Of a stretch of 64,000 nucleotides of DNA, positions 19,822 through 28,895 are shown piece by piece; position 1 is the first letter of the stretch; every line of letters begins with the position of its first letter. Position numbers and translations under genes: made by a program. The notes beneath the pieces were generated by a model. That model did no database searches. It worked only from the letters and a program-made list of their open reading frames with translations, and was not told the origin of the DNA. The DNA is from Streptomyces lincolnensis (GTDB lineage Bacteria; Actinomycetota; Actinomycetes; Streptomycetales; Streptomycetaceae): NCBI RefSeq assembly GCF_001685355.1, contig NZ_CP016438.1, forward strand, positions 4,712,001-4,776,000. Direction: 5' to 3'.

Positions 19822-19968
19822 CGGGACGCGGCCAACGGCTGCTCGGCGACCGGGGGTCGGGGCGGGGCTGCTCCGAGCTGGTCGGCGGCCTTCCAAGGCG
19901 GCTTCATCACCTATGTGGTGTCCAACCGCCACGTCGTGATCAACGTCGTCGATCTCGTGGCACTCTGA
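19822..19968 (+). pseudogene. C-terminal remnant of a small protein, no start codon
   Basis: An open frame from 19822 without any ATG or GTG ends in PSWSAAFQGGFITYVVSN then RHVVINVVDLVAL. The pattern looks like the end of a small RelE/ParE-type or similar protein, but the family is a guess. Together with the neighbouring DUF5753/DUF397 remnant it fills a 430-base stretch without intact genes. Confidence 0.35.
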
Positions 19969-19983
19969 CGGCGGGCCCACACC

Positions 19984-21756
19984 TCACAGCCGGAGCACCA
20001 AGGTGTCGTCCGCGCCTGTCACCGCCGCCGGTGACGGTCCGGCCAGCCGCGCGTAAGTCCCGCCCCGCGCCACCAGTTCCGCATGCGTGCCCGTCTCCGC
20101 CAACCGTCCCCCGTCGATCACCAGGATCCGGTCCGCGTCCGGGGCCAGGGTGAGGTCGTGGGTGATCAGGAGGGTGGTGCGGCCGGAGGTGAGGTGGCGG
20201 AGGGGCTGGATGATCCGGCGGGCGGCGACGGAGTCGAGGCCTGCGGTGGGTTCGTCGAGGACGAGGACGGGGGCGGCGCGGAGGATGGCACGGGCGATGG
20301 TGAGGCGTTTGAGCTGGCCGCCGGAGAGGGCTGCCGTGCCGGGGGCGAGCGGGGTGTCGTAGCCGTCGGGGAGGGCGGTGACGAAGTCGTGGGCGGCGGC
20401 CGCGCGGGCGGCGTGTTCGATGTCCGCGTCGGAAGCGCCGGGGCGGCCGCACGCGATGTTCTCGCGGATCGTGCCGTTGAGGATCAGCGTCTCCTGGGGG
20501 AGCAGGGCGATGTTCTCGCGCAGGAAGCCGAGGCCCAGGTCGGGGAGGGGGACGCCGTCCAGCGTGATCGTGCCGAGGGAAGGGTCGTAGAAGCGGGTCA
20601 GCAGTTTCGACAGGGTCGACTTGCCGGCACCGCTCGGGCCCGTGATCAGCACCAGCTCACCGGGGGCGGCTGTGAAGGAGACGTCGTGGAGGGAGTCCCG
20701 GGGGGCGTTCGGGTAGCGGAAGGAGACTCCGTGGAAGGCGAGCCGGCCGTGCACCGGCCAGGCGGGGACCGGCCGTTCCGGGTCGGTGACCGACGGCCGC
20801 GCGTCCAGGATCTCGCCCAGGCGCCGGGCGCCCGCCGTGGCGGCGGTGAGGGTGAGGCCGAGTTGGCCGAGGCTGCGGATCGGCGGGTAGAGGTAGCCGA
20901 CGAAGGCGGCGAAGGCGAGGAGTTGGCCGAGGGTCATGCGGCCGGCGGAGATCTCCCAGACGCCGAGGCCGATGACCGTCAGGACGCAGAGCGTCTCCAC
21001 GACCTCCACGAGCTGCTCGTACATCTCGCTCAGGCGCGCTCCGCGCACGGACGCCCTCATCCAGGCGCGGGCCTCGCGGTCCAGGCGCCGCGCCTCGTCG
21101 GCGTGACGGTTGTAGGCCTGGGTGAGGACCACATGGCCCAGCGACTCCTCCACCACCGACGTGATCGCGCCGTCGGCGACCCGCTCGTCCCGTGAGGCCT
21201 CCCTGATACGGCCGGAGAAGCGGCGGGCGGCCAGGAGGAAGAGGGGCGCCAGGACGAAGGTGACCAGGGCCAGGTCCCAGCGGAGGTAGAAGGCGGCGCA
21301 GGCGTAGAAGACGGCGGAGAAGGCCGCCGAGACCGTGCCGACGACTCCCGAGACCACCATCTGTTCAATGGCCTCGACGTCTCCTGTGAGGCGTTCGACC
21401 AGGTCGCCCTGCCGGTGCTTCTGGAAGAAGTGGGGTGGGAGGTCCTGGACATGTCCGAAGACGTCCGCACGCAGGCGCAGGACGAATCTCTCCGCGGTCC
21501 AGGTGGCGAGCGAGTTGCCGAGGTAGCCGACGAGCGCGCCGAGCACGGCGACACCCAGCCAGGCGCCGGCCGGGCCCCAGAAGGCGGAGAGCGAACCGGC
21601 CCGGAGGGCGTTGTCGGTGAGTTCCGCGAACAGCAGGATCGAGGCGGTCTCGGCGAGCGCGGCCACCACCACGCACGTCACGATCACCGCCAGCCACCTG
21701 CGGTCCCCGCGGGTCAGCGGCCAGAAACGGCGGAAGGCCTCACGGACTTCCCTCAT
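19984..21756 (-). CDS. ABC exporter, fused membrane and ATPase domains
   Basis: 590 residues from ATG 21756 (GGGAG upstream). A six-helix exporter domain (about 1-310) precedes an ATPase with Walker A GPSGAGKS, Q-loop LLPQE, signature LSGGQ and Walker B VLVLDEPTAGLD. It is a type IV (MsbA-like) half-transporter, expected to act as a homodimer. There is no N-terminal peptidase domain, so it would not cleave double-glycine leaders. It lies directly downstream of two tandem micropeptide genes on the same strand, making those peptides plausible substrates. Confidence 0.92.
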   Translation of the reverse strand: MREVREAFRRFWPLTRGDRRWLAVIVTCVVVAALAETASILLFAELTDNALRAGSLSAFWGPAGAWLGVAVLGALVGYLGNSLATWTAERFVLRLRADVFGHVQDLPPHFFQKHRQGDLVERLTGDVEAIEQMVVSGVVGTVSAAFSAVFYACAAFYLRWDLALVTFVLAPLFLLAARRFSGRIREASRDERVADGAITSVVEESLGHVVLTQAYNRHADEARRLDREARAWMRASVRGARLSEMYEQLVEVVETLCVLTVIGLGVWEISAGRMTLGQLLAFAAFVGYLYPPIRSLGQLGLTLTAATAGARRLGEILDARPSVTDPERPVPAWPVHGRLAFHGVSFRYPNAPRDSLHDVSFTAAPGELVLITGPSGAGKSTLSKLLTRFYDPSLGTITLDGVPLPDLGLGFLRENIALLPQETLILNGTIRENIACGRPGASDADIEHAARAAAAHDFVTALPDGYDTPLAPGTAALSGGQLKRLTIARAILRAAPVLVLDEPTAGLDSVAARRIIQPLRHLTSGRTTLLITHDLTLAPDADRILVIDGGRLAETGTHAELVARGGTYARLAGPSPAAVTGADDTLVLRL

Positions 21757-21886
21757 GTCAGCAACTCCCTTTGTTTCCCGCTGTTTCCTGCGGACATGTG
21801 CTCCGGACATGGCCGAGGCGGGGCCCCGGTCGGCGAGTCTGTGAACGACCCGCTGACCGACGACCCCGCCTCGTGGCGTCCCCGCC

Positions 21887-22006
21887 TCAGCCCTGGTGCG
21901 CGACCGGACGGCGCTTCGGCGCGGCCTTCTTCGGAGCGGGCTTCTTGCAGGCCGGGGCGGCGGGCTTGTGGCTCTTCTTCACGGGGGCGATCTTACGGAA
22001 GCTCAT
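21887..22006 (-). CDS. Lys/Pro-rich cationic micropeptide B (39 aa)
   Basis: Starts MSFRKIAPVKK, has a variable Ala/Pro/Lys centre with one Cys (PACKKPAPKK), and ends KAAPKRRPVAHQG. It contains nine Lys and three Arg and no acidic residue. ATG 22006 is chosen because AAGGGA lies seven bases upstream; an ATG at 22012 is too close to it. It is paralogous to the gene 86 bases upstream, sharing the MSFxKIAPVKK start and the KKAAPKRRPV end. The exporter start follows after 130 bases. Confidence 0.75.
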   Translation of the reverse strand: MSFRKIAPVKKSHKPAAPACKKPAPKKAAPKRRPVAHQG

Positions 22007-22092
22007 GTCCATATCCCTTGCAGACAGCTGTGAATTGCTTTGAGCAGATTGAGTTGCTCAGGTTTCTCTGAATTACTTCGGCGAATTCTTTG

Positions 22093-22209
22093 TCAGCCCT
22101 TGCGGCCGACCGGGCGACGCTTCGGCGCGGCCTTCTTCGACTGGTGCTTCTTGGGGGCCGGGGCGGGCTTGCGGGCCTTCTTCACCGGGGCGATCTTGTG
22201 GAAGCTCAT
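22093..22209 (-). CDS. Lys/Pro-rich cationic micropeptide A (38 aa)
   Basis: Starts MSFHKIAPVKK, has the centre ARKPAPAPKKHQS, and ends KKAAPKRRPVGRKG. It contains ten Lys and four Arg, no Asp or Glu, and one aromatic residue. AAAGGAG sits six bases before the ATG, among the best ribosome sites in the window. Flanking DNA is unusually AT-rich for the genome (28 of 60 bases are G or C at 22261-22320; 26 of 60 at 22021-22080). No leader motif or membrane segment is visible. Function is unknown: export signal, antimicrobial or nucleic-acid/polyP binding are all open. Confidence 0.78.
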   Translation of the reverse strand: MSFHKIAPVKKARKPAPAPKKHQSKKAAPKRRPVGRKG

Positions 22210-22352
22210 CGTGTTCTCCTTTGCGTCTGCGTCGTTCGCGCCGTTCGCTTTCGACATGGAAAACACTACGGCATTTCCGCAGCCAAAAAGGCCGATAGAC
22301 CTGAGACCTCAATAAGATTCGATGTGAATTCCCTCGGGGATAAACACAGAAT

Positions 22353-23543
22353 TTATGAGCCGACGGCCAGGCCCGAGCCCGCGATCCGTACGCGGATGCC
22401 GTCCTGTGCCACGCGTACGTCCCGCAGCCGCAGGTCCCCGCGTTCCGGCTCGGGCAGCCGGAAGCCCAGGGAGAGTCGGTCGGCGAGGACCGGGCGGGTC
22501 AGGCGGGGCAGGGCGTCGAGGAGGGCGGGGTCGAAGCCGAGCCGCTGGAGCAACTCCGGGTTCTCCAGGGCGAGATCGACGAGGTTGAGGCCCATGGCCT
22601 GGCGTACGAAGTCGGGGCGGCCGGTCAGCTTGGACAGTGCCGCCTCGGAGTTCAGCGCGTCGCGCACGGTGGCGTCGGGCACGCCCAGCGCCCGCACCAC
22701 CGACGGCACCGCCAGCAACGCCCTCGCCTTGCGCGTCTCACGGCTCAGCGCGGTGGCGGACTCACGGGTGAGATGCAGCCCCTCGGAGGCACCGCTGCCC
22801 GGGCGGTAGGTCGCCAGGTCCCCGATGTCCAGGCGCATTCCGCCGACCTCGGTGTCGATGCCCCGGTCACCGTCCCGCCGGATGCGCGCGTCGGCCCGCA
22901 GCCGCAGATCGTGCCCGGCGACGGGCAGGGTGCCCCGGGCCAGGATCCGGTCCCGGCCGTCCTCGCTGAACGTCACCTGGGAGGCACCGAGTTCACGGTT
23001 CAGATCGTCGAAGGAGAGGAGGACGTCACCGTCGACGCCTCGGATGTCCGCTCCCCGTATGTCGGTCAGCCCGTCCGCGTCCAGCCGGATGTCGCGGGCG
23101 GTGGCCGAGACCCGGGCCAGCGAGATCCGGTCGGCGGCGACGTCCGGGACGGTGACCCGCACCGAGTCCAGCCGCTTGTCGGCGACCTGGGTGAGGAAGG
23201 GGAAGCCGCCGATCTCCACCTCGGGCGCGGCGCTCAGCTTCAGCCGGTCCTCCAGCGCGTCCGAGGCCCGGTGCTCGGCGTAGAGCACGGCCCAGCGGTC
23301 GGCGAGAACGAGGAAGGCGGTCAGGGCGACGAGGCCGCAGACCGCCTTCAGTGCGAACGGGAGCCCGGCGAACCGCCCCCGTCCCCGCCGTCGCCGACGG
23401 CCACTGCGGCCGTGGTGGGGCGGGGACCAGGGATCGTCCTCAACGGACTCCTGGATCTCCTGGGGTCCTTCGGGCTCCCAGGAGCCCAGCTCCTCGTACG
23501 GATTCGTACTGCCCTGCGTCGGTATGTGGTGGGGGGAACGCAT
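22353..23543 (-). CDS. DUF2993 membrane-anchored protein, long form
   Basis: 396 residues. A cytoplasmic leader ends in GRSGRRRRRGRGR. One helix (about 65-85) leads into the DUF2993 pattern YAEHRASDALEDRL ... VEIGGFPFLTQVADKRLDSV. A second, helix-containing half (GLHLTRESATALSRETRK onwards, about 260-350) is absent from the short paralogue at 1762-2487. It probably binds lipid at the outer face of the membrane. It is upstream of, and on the same strand as, the micropeptide genes, separated by an AT-rich gap. Confidence 0.83.
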   Translation of the reverse strand: MRSPHHIPTQGSTNPYEELGSWEPEGPQEIQESVEDDPWSPPHHGRSGRRRRRGRGRFAGLPFALKAVCGLVALTAFLVLADRWAVLYAEHRASDALEDRLKLSAAPEVEIGGFPFLTQVADKRLDSVRVTVPDVAADRISLARVSATARDIRLDADGLTDIRGADIRGVDGDVLLSFDDLNRELGASQVTFSEDGRDRILARGTLPVAGHDLRLRADARIRRDGDRGIDTEVGGMRLDIGDLATYRPGSGASEGLHLTRESATALSRETRKARALLAVPSVVRALGVPDATVRDALNSEAALSKLTGRPDFVRQAMGLNLVDLALENPELLQRLGFDPALLDALPRLTRPVLADRLSLGFRLPEPERGDLRLRDVRVAQDGIRVRIAGSGLAVGS

Positions 23544-23632
23544 CGATCCATCCGATCATGCGCATGCCCCCCACCCGCAACCTCAACCGCTGGTATGCGA
23601 CTCAGCTCACGAACTGGCGATCAGTTCACGAA

Positions 23633-25456
23633 CTACTGGACGATCGTGATCCGGTTCGCCGCCGGCGGCTCGATCGGGTCGGCCGCCGAGGAGTTGGCCG
23701 TCAGGTACTGCTCCAGAGCCGCCAGGTCGTCGGTGCCGACCAGGTCGCCCGTGCCCTGGCCCAGCGTGGTGATGCCGTCGCCGCCACCCGCGAGGAAGCT
23801 GTTCGTCGCGACGCGGTAGGTGGCCGCCGGGTCGACGGCGGCTCCGTTCAGCCTGACCGAGTCGACGACGATCCGGTCCGCGCCGGTCTTCGTCAGGTCC
23901 AGCGTGTACGTCAGGCCCGCGGACGGCAGCAGGATCTTCGGGGCGGCCGCGTTCGAGCCGCTGACCTGCTCCTGGAGGATCTTGATGAGCTGGGCGCCGG
24001 TGAAGTCCTGGAGGTTGACCGTGTTGGAGAACGGCTGCACGGTGAAGCCCTCGGCGTAGGTCACCACGCCGTCGCCCTCGGTCCCCTTGGCCGCGTACGT
24101 CAGACCGGCCCGGACACCGCCCGGGTTCATCAGCGCGAGGTCGGTCCCGGGGTCGAGCTGCCTGCCGTACGCCAGTTGCGCGTCCGCGATGAGGTCGCCC
24201 ATCGGGGACTCGGTGCCCGCGTTCGGGATGTCGGCGGAGATGTGGCCGATCGCGCGGTTGCCGATGGGCGCCGCGAGGGTGTTCCACCGGCTGATCAGCT
24301 CGGTCATGTCCGTCGCCTTGGGGACGGTCCGGGTGACCACGTGGTTCGCCGACTTGACCGAGGTGCGGGCGATGTCGCCGGTCCAGCGGTCGTACGTCAG
24401 CGTGGTGTCCGTGTAGAGGCGGCCGAAGGAGGCGGCCGAGGTGACCATGCGGGGCTTGCCCGACGGGTCCGGGATCGTGCAGACGTACGCGGCGTGCGTG
24501 TGGCCGGTGACCAGCGCGTCCACGGACGGCGTGATGTTCTTGGCGATGTCGACGATCGGGCCGGAGATGCCGTCACCGGCGCCGGGCGCGTCACAGTCGT
24601 AGTTGTACGTCTGCGACGCCGGCGCGCCGCCCTCGTGGATGAGGGCCACGATCGACTTCACGCCCTGGCGCTGGAGCACCTTGGCGTACTTGTTGATCGT
24701 CTCGGCCTCGTCCTTGAACTTCAGGCCCTTGACGCCCTCGGCGGAGACGACCCCCGGGGTGTCCTCCAGGGTCACGCCGATGAAGCCGACCTTGACGTCC
24801 TTCTTCTTCCACACCCAGTACGGCTTGAGGATCGGCCTGCCGGTCTTCTCGTCCAGGACGTTCGCCGCGAGGTAGGGGAAGTCGGCGCCCTCGAACTTCT
24901 TGTCGGTGTAGCAGCCGGCGGTCGGGTGGCAGCCGCCGTTCTGGAGCCGGGCCAGCTCCTTGGCGCCCTCGTCGAACTCGTGGTTGCCGACGCTCGTGAC
25001 ATCCAGGTCGAGCTTGTTCAGCGCCTCGATGGTGGGCTCGTCGTGGAAGAGGCCCGAGATGAGCGGGGAGGCGCCCACCATGTCGCCGCCGGCCGCGGTG
25101 ATGGAGTACTTGTGACCGTCGCGGGCGTTGCGCAGGTGCGTGGCGAGGTACTCGACACCACCGGCGTCGATCGTCTTGGTGGTGCCGTCCTCCTGGTGCT
25201 CGGTGACCCGGCCGGAGGAGCCGGACGGGGGCTCCAGGTTGCCGTGCAGGTCGTTGAAGGACAGCAGCTGGACGTCCTGGTAACGGCTCGACGCGTGCCC
25301 GGGCTTGCCCTTGCTCGGGCCCGCGGTCGCGGTCCCCGGCAGCGCCGCGGCGAGCGCGCCGACGGTGGCGAGCCCGGCGGCCGCCGCCACGAGCCGGTAC
25401 GTACGACGTCTGCGGCGCACCGACTCCGGCTGGTGCGGCTGGGATATGGCTGGCAT
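23633..25456 (-). CDS. Secreted 5'-nucleotidase / bifunctional metallophosphatase
   Basis: 607 residues from ATG 25456. The signal peptide begins with SVRRRRRTYRLVAAAAGL. The metallophosphatase domain has SFNDLHGNLEP, GGDMVGASP, GNHEFDEG and VTGHTHAAY, which bind two metals. The C-terminal substrate domain has MNPGGVRAGL and the base-stacking loop QPFSNTV. The family releases phosphate from extracellular nucleotides, which suits a phosphate-scavenging role alongside the pst/ppk genes 10 kb away. No PhoP box is obvious upstream. Confidence 0.93.
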   Translation of the reverse strand: MPAISQPHQPESVRRRRRTYRLVAAAAGLATVGALAAALPGTATAGPSKGKPGHASSRYQDVQLLSFNDLHGNLEPPSGSSGRVTEHQEDGTTKTIDAGGVEYLATHLRNARDGHKYSITAAGGDMVGASPLISGLFHDEPTIEALNKLDLDVTSVGNHEFDEGAKELARLQNGGCHPTAGCYTDKKFEGADFPYLAANVLDEKTGRPILKPYWVWKKKDVKVGFIGVTLEDTPGVVSAEGVKGLKFKDEAETINKYAKVLQRQGVKSIVALIHEGGAPASQTYNYDCDAPGAGDGISGPIVDIAKNITPSVDALVTGHTHAAYVCTIPDPSGKPRMVTSAASFGRLYTDTTLTYDRWTGDIARTSVKSANHVVTRTVPKATDMTELISRWNTLAAPIGNRAIGHISADIPNAGTESPMGDLIADAQLAYGRQLDPGTDLALMNPGGVRAGLTYAAKGTEGDGVVTYAEGFTVQPFSNTVNLQDFTGAQLIKILQEQVSGSNAAAPKILLPSAGLTYTLDLTKTGADRIVVDSVRLNGAAVDPAATYRVATNSFLAGGGDGITTLGQGTGDLVGTDDLAALEQYLTANSSAADPIEPPAANRITIVQ

Positions 25457-25483
25457 ACGCCCCCCTGTGCTTCTGCTGGTTCT

Positions 25484-25513
25484 GGTGATCCCCGGTGATC
25501 CCCGGTGATCCCT
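25484..25513. repeat. Three tandem 10-base repeats
   Basis: GGTGATCCCC occurs three times head to tail (last unit ends CCT) just upstream of the 5'-nucleotidase ATG, in its untranslated leader. Confidence 0.8.
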
Positions 25514-25640
25514 ATGAGGACTGGCCCCCGTCCCGGCGCAGCCTAGGGTCAACGCGCGTAGCGCGACAGAGGTTTGCTGGTTACATCCTGGTTGCTTCTT
25601 TGCCGCCACTTTGCCCGGACCTCCCCTTACCCTCGTACGC

Positions 25641-26567
25641 ATGACCAGCGACGACACGGCACGGCCCGCCATCTCCCGCTCGATCGAGACCCATTCCGCG
25701 CTCTCCCCGGACCGGACCGAGGCCGTGCTCGGACTGCTCGCGGAAGCCGCCGACAGCGACGGCCAGCAGGCGGTGTCGGAGCAGGGGCGGCTCCAGTTGC
25801 GCGGTGGGGCGCGTGAGGGCGTGTCCCATTTGCTCCTGTATGTGGGGGTAGAACTGGTCGGGTACGCCCAGTTGGAGGACACCGACCCCGTGGAGGCGCC
25901 GGCGGCCGAACTGGTCGTCCGCCCCTCGCACCGCGGCCACGGCCACGGGCGTGCCCTCGGGTCCGCGCTCCTCGCCGCGTCCGGCAAGCGGCTGCGGGTG
26001 TGGGCGCACGGGGGGCACTCGGCGGCCCGGCATCTCGCGCAGGTCCTCGGGCTGACCCTGTTCCGCGAACTGCGGCAGATGCGGCGCCCGCTGACCGACC
26101 TGGACCTGCCCGACCCGGTGCTCCCCGAGGGTGTGAGTGTCCGCGGCTTCGTCCCCGGCACCGACGAGGACGCCTGGATCGCCGTCAACGCCGCCGCCTT
26201 CGCCCACCATCCCGAGCAGGGCTCCCTGGGCAGGCGTGACCTGGACGACCGTATGGCCGAACCCTGGTTCGACCCGGCGGGCTTCTTCCTCGCCTTCCGC
26301 GGCGAGGACCTCATCGGGTTCCACTGGACCAAGGTCCACGCCGAGGAACGCCTCGGCGAGGTCTACGTCGTGGGTGTCCGCCCGGGCGCCCAGGGCGGCG
26401 GTCTCGGCAAGGCCCTCACCACGATCGGGCTGCGCCACCTGGCCGCCCAGGGCCTGCCCACGGCGATGCTCTACGTCGACGCCGACAACAAGGCCGCGGT
26501 GTCGGTGTACGAGCGGCTGGGCTTCACGACGTACGAGACGGACCTGATGTACCGCACGGAGACGTGA
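25641..26567 (+). CDS. mshD: Mycothiol synthase MshD
   Basis: 308 residues with two GNAT acetyltransferase folds. The N-terminal one carries VVRPSHRGHGHGRALG. The C-terminal, catalytically important one carries VVGVRPGAQGGGLGKAL and AMLYVDADNKAAVSVYERLGF. Length and ending (YETDLMYR) match MshD, which acetylates Cys-GlcN-Ins with acetyl-CoA in the last step of mycothiol synthesis. The ATG at 25641 is preferred to an upstream extension that runs into the promoter. It is divergent from the 5'-nucleotidase gene. Confidence 0.93.
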   Translation: MTSDDTARPAISRSIETHSALSPDRTEAVLGLLAEAADSDGQQAVSEQGRLQLRGGAREGVSHLLLYVGVELVGYAQLEDTDPVEAPAAELVVRPSHRGHGHGRALGSALLAASGKRLRVWAHGGHSAARHLAQVLGLTLFRELRQMRRPLTDLDLPDPVLPEGVSVRGFVPGTDEDAWIAVNAAAFAHHPEQGSLGRRDLDDRMAEPWFDPAGFFLAFRGEDLIGFHWTKVHAEERLGEVYVVGVRPGAQGGGLGKALTTIGLRHLAAQGLPTAMLYVDADNKAAVSVYERLGFTTYETDLMYRTET

Positions 26568-26631
26568 GCACCCTGTCCGGGTTCAGCGAGGTCGCGTGGT
26601 CGTAGCACGGGGGCCCTCCGAGCCGTCGCTC

Positions 26632-27306
26632 TCAGGCGCCGGACGGACCGGCCCCCGCCGCCCGGCGCCGCGGGAACACGCGCCGCCTGCGCAGGGGTTC
26701 CGGCCCGCACGCGAGCCACACCAGCGCGGCCCCGACCAGCACCCACGCCCACCGCTGGTGCGCGGCCTCCCAGCGCGGGTCGTCCGCCTGGACGAACAGC
26801 TCCCAGCGGGACGGCAGGAGGAGGGGCGCCAGGCAGGCGGTGGTGAGGACGGCGGCGGCCACGGAGGGGCCGGGTTCCGGCTCGTCGCTCAGGCGTACGG
26901 CGAGGGCGGCGACCGCGAGGGCGAGCGTGACGGTCGCGGCAGCCTCCAGGGTGACGGCACCGACCGGGGGCCGCGCCTCCTCGGGGACGAGCGCGACCGC
27001 GGCCGTCCACCACAGGGCGGCCACCGGGGCGACCAGTGCGACCCGCAGACCCGTGCGGAGCAGGCGCCGGGTCGTGACCGGTGTGGTCAGTTCACGGGCC
27101 GGGTCGTCCAGGAGGAAGGCCAGGCCCAGCGCGAAGACGAGCGCCGCCCCCCGCAGCAGGTTGAGCCCCAGCCACGGATCGAGCTCGTCCGACAGCATCC
27201 GCGGCACCCCGACCACCAGCAGCCCTGCGACCGCCCCCGCCCCCACCGCCCGCCACGGCACCGCCCGTGCCACCGCCCCCACCAGTGCCCCGCTCATTCC
27301 CCGCAC
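26632..27306 (-). CDS. Polytopic membrane protein, last gene of the ECF-ABC operon
   Basis: 224 residues with about six hydrophobic helices and a basic end (LRRRRVFPRRRA). The start is GTG 27306, with AGGAGG seven bases upstream, 41 bases after the preceding permease stop. No signature motif is visible. It is probably an additional integral component of the upstream ABC system. Confidence 0.75.
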   Translation of the reverse strand: MRGMSGALVGAVARAVPWRAVGAGAVAGLLVVGVPRMLSDELDPWLGLNLLRGAALVFALGLAFLLDDPARELTTPVTTRRLLRTGLRVALVAPVAALWWTAAVALVPEEARPPVGAVTLEAAATVTLALAVAALAVRLSDEPEPGPSVAAAVLTTACLAPLLLPSRWELFVQADDPRWEAAHQRWAWVLVGAALVWLACGPEPLRRRRVFPRRRAAGAGPSGA

Positions 27307-27347
27307 CGCACGCCCTCCTCAGCAACCGGTCCCGCGCTTCCCCTCGT

Positions 27348-28895
27348 TCACTCCCCCTGCTTGCAGTCGTCCGCCTCCTTCGGCGACTTGACCCCGAGCA
27401 GCCGGGCCACGTCGGCCGTCTTGACGCCGGGAGCGGTGAGTTCGTCCCAGTGGGACTTGACCGCGGAGGTGACCTCGGCGCGCGGCCGGGACAGCACCTC
27501 CCGTACGACGTCGGTCTGACCGGCGGACATCGACAGCGGGTTGGTGGGCGTCAGCACGATCGCGGAGCCGCTGAGGCTGTCGTCGAGGCGGACGTCGCGC
27601 AGGTCGGAGAGCGGGTCGGAGGCGCCGCCCACGGCCAGCCACATGACGGTGACCATGCGGCCGTCGCACAGTTCGCCGCCCTCGGCCTCGTCGCCCGCGA
27701 CCAGCGCGGAGGCGACGGCGGACGCGAACTCGGGGACCCGGTTGCCGCCCCAGCGGGTGCCGACGGTGATCTGGTGGGGCGTGGTGGACGCGGTGACGGA
27801 GCCGTCGCCGTCCAGGCCGTAGCGGGCCTCGACCCGCTGCCGTACGAGGAGCGGCTGTTCGGCGGCGCTTCCGCCGGCGAGGTCCTGGACGCGGTCGACG
27901 ACACCGGCCCAGGTGCCCGTGCGCACGGTCCACTCGGGGAAGGCGCAGTACTCGGAACGGCCGTGCTTGACGCAGGTCTGGTCCTTCTCCGGGTGGGTGG
28001 AGGCCTTCTCCCGGGCCGCCGTCAGCTCCGGCGAGACGCCCTGGGACTGGCCGGCCGCGCCGGTGAGCGTGAGGACCAGCGTGCCGGCGAGGGCCGCCTT
28101 CATCTGCCAGGACCGCCGGCCGCCGCGGCCGGCGAACACCGCGCCGGTGACAACCATCAGGACGAGACCGACGAGGTAGAGGGCGTGCCAGGCGGCGGGG
28201 CGGCCGATCAGGTCGGAGGGCAGGGTCTCGCTGGAGTTCTCGGTGACGATCGGAGACAGCCAGCGGCTCCACTCGGCGTCACCGGTGCCCGCCGAGACGA
28301 ACACGAACGCGGTGAAGAGCAGGATCACCAGCACCGGTGCCGCGAACACCACCGGGATCAGCCGGGCGATCAGCAGTCCCACGACCCCGCTGAGCAGGAC
28401 GAACAGCGGGGACACCGCCAGTTCGGCCACCGAGCCGTGCCCCACCGCGCCCGGCCGCAGCGCCTGCCAGGTGAACTCGCCGAGCACGACCAGCGCGGTG
28501 AACACCGCGTACGGCACGGTGGACAGGGCGTGGGCGACCGTCCGCCGCCACGGCTCCATGACCAGCACGTCGAAGTGCCGGTCGGTGCCGCGCCGATGGG
28601 AGCGCAGGGCGGCCCGGTTGACGCAGAGGAGCAGGGCGAGGCTCAGGAGCAGGGACAGCCCGCTCTGGGTGGCGCGGTCGGCGTCCTGGAGCGCCGGGTA
28701 GGCGTCCATGCCGTCGTTGGGGAAGAGGAGTCCGTACAGGGTGTAGCCGACGTACACCACGAGCGTCAGCGCCACCGGGATCTGAAGCAGCAGTTCGCGT
28801 GCCTCGAAGCGGGCGAGGGCGACCACGGCCGCCCGGCCGCGGCGCTTCTCGTCGGTCGCGACGGGCGGGGCCGCCGCCTCCATGACCGCGCTCAT
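27348..28895 (-). CDS. ABC-2-type permease with large extracytoplasmic C-terminal region
   Basis: 515 residues from ATG 28895, overlapping the ATPase stop (ATGA). Six to seven helices fill the first 290 residues (LLLQIPVALTLVVYVGYTLYG, LSLLLSLALLLCVNRAAL and others). After the last helix a soluble domain of about 210 residues follows, with several Cys (QTCVKHGRSEYCAF). The soluble tail is unusual for a plain ABC-2 permease; M1-peptidase-like ABC permeases are an alternative, but no HExxH is seen. Confidence 0.82.
   Translation of the reverse strand: MSAVMEAAAPPVATDEKRRGRAAVVALARFEARELLLQIPVALTLVVYVGYTLYGLLFPNDGMDAYPALQDADRATQSGLSLLLSLALLLCVNRAALRSHRRGTDRHFDVLVMEPWRRTVAHALSTVPYAVFTALVVLGEFTWQALRPGAVGHGSVAELAVSPLFVLLSGVVGLLIARLIPVVFAAPVLVILLFTAFVFVSAGTGDAEWSRWLSPIVTENSSETLPSDLIGRPAAWHALYLVGLVLMVVTGAVFAGRGGRRSWQMKAALAGTLVLTLTGAAGQSQGVSPELTAAREKASTHPEKDQTCVKHGRSEYCAFPEWTVRTGTWAGVVDRVQDLAGGSAAEQPLLVRQRVEARYGLDGDGSVTASTTPHQITVGTRWGGNRVPEFASAVASALVAGDEAEGGELCDGRMVTVMWLAVGGASDPLSDLRDVRLDDSLSGSAIVLTPTNPLSMSAGQTDVVREVLSRPRAEVTSAVKSHWDELTAPGVKTADVARLLGVKSPKEADDCKQGE

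Noticed and set aside
25457..26332. In-frame N-terminal extension of the 5'-nucleotidase
   Set aside because: It runs through mshD on the other strand and lacks similarity; the signal peptide begins exactly at ATG 25456.
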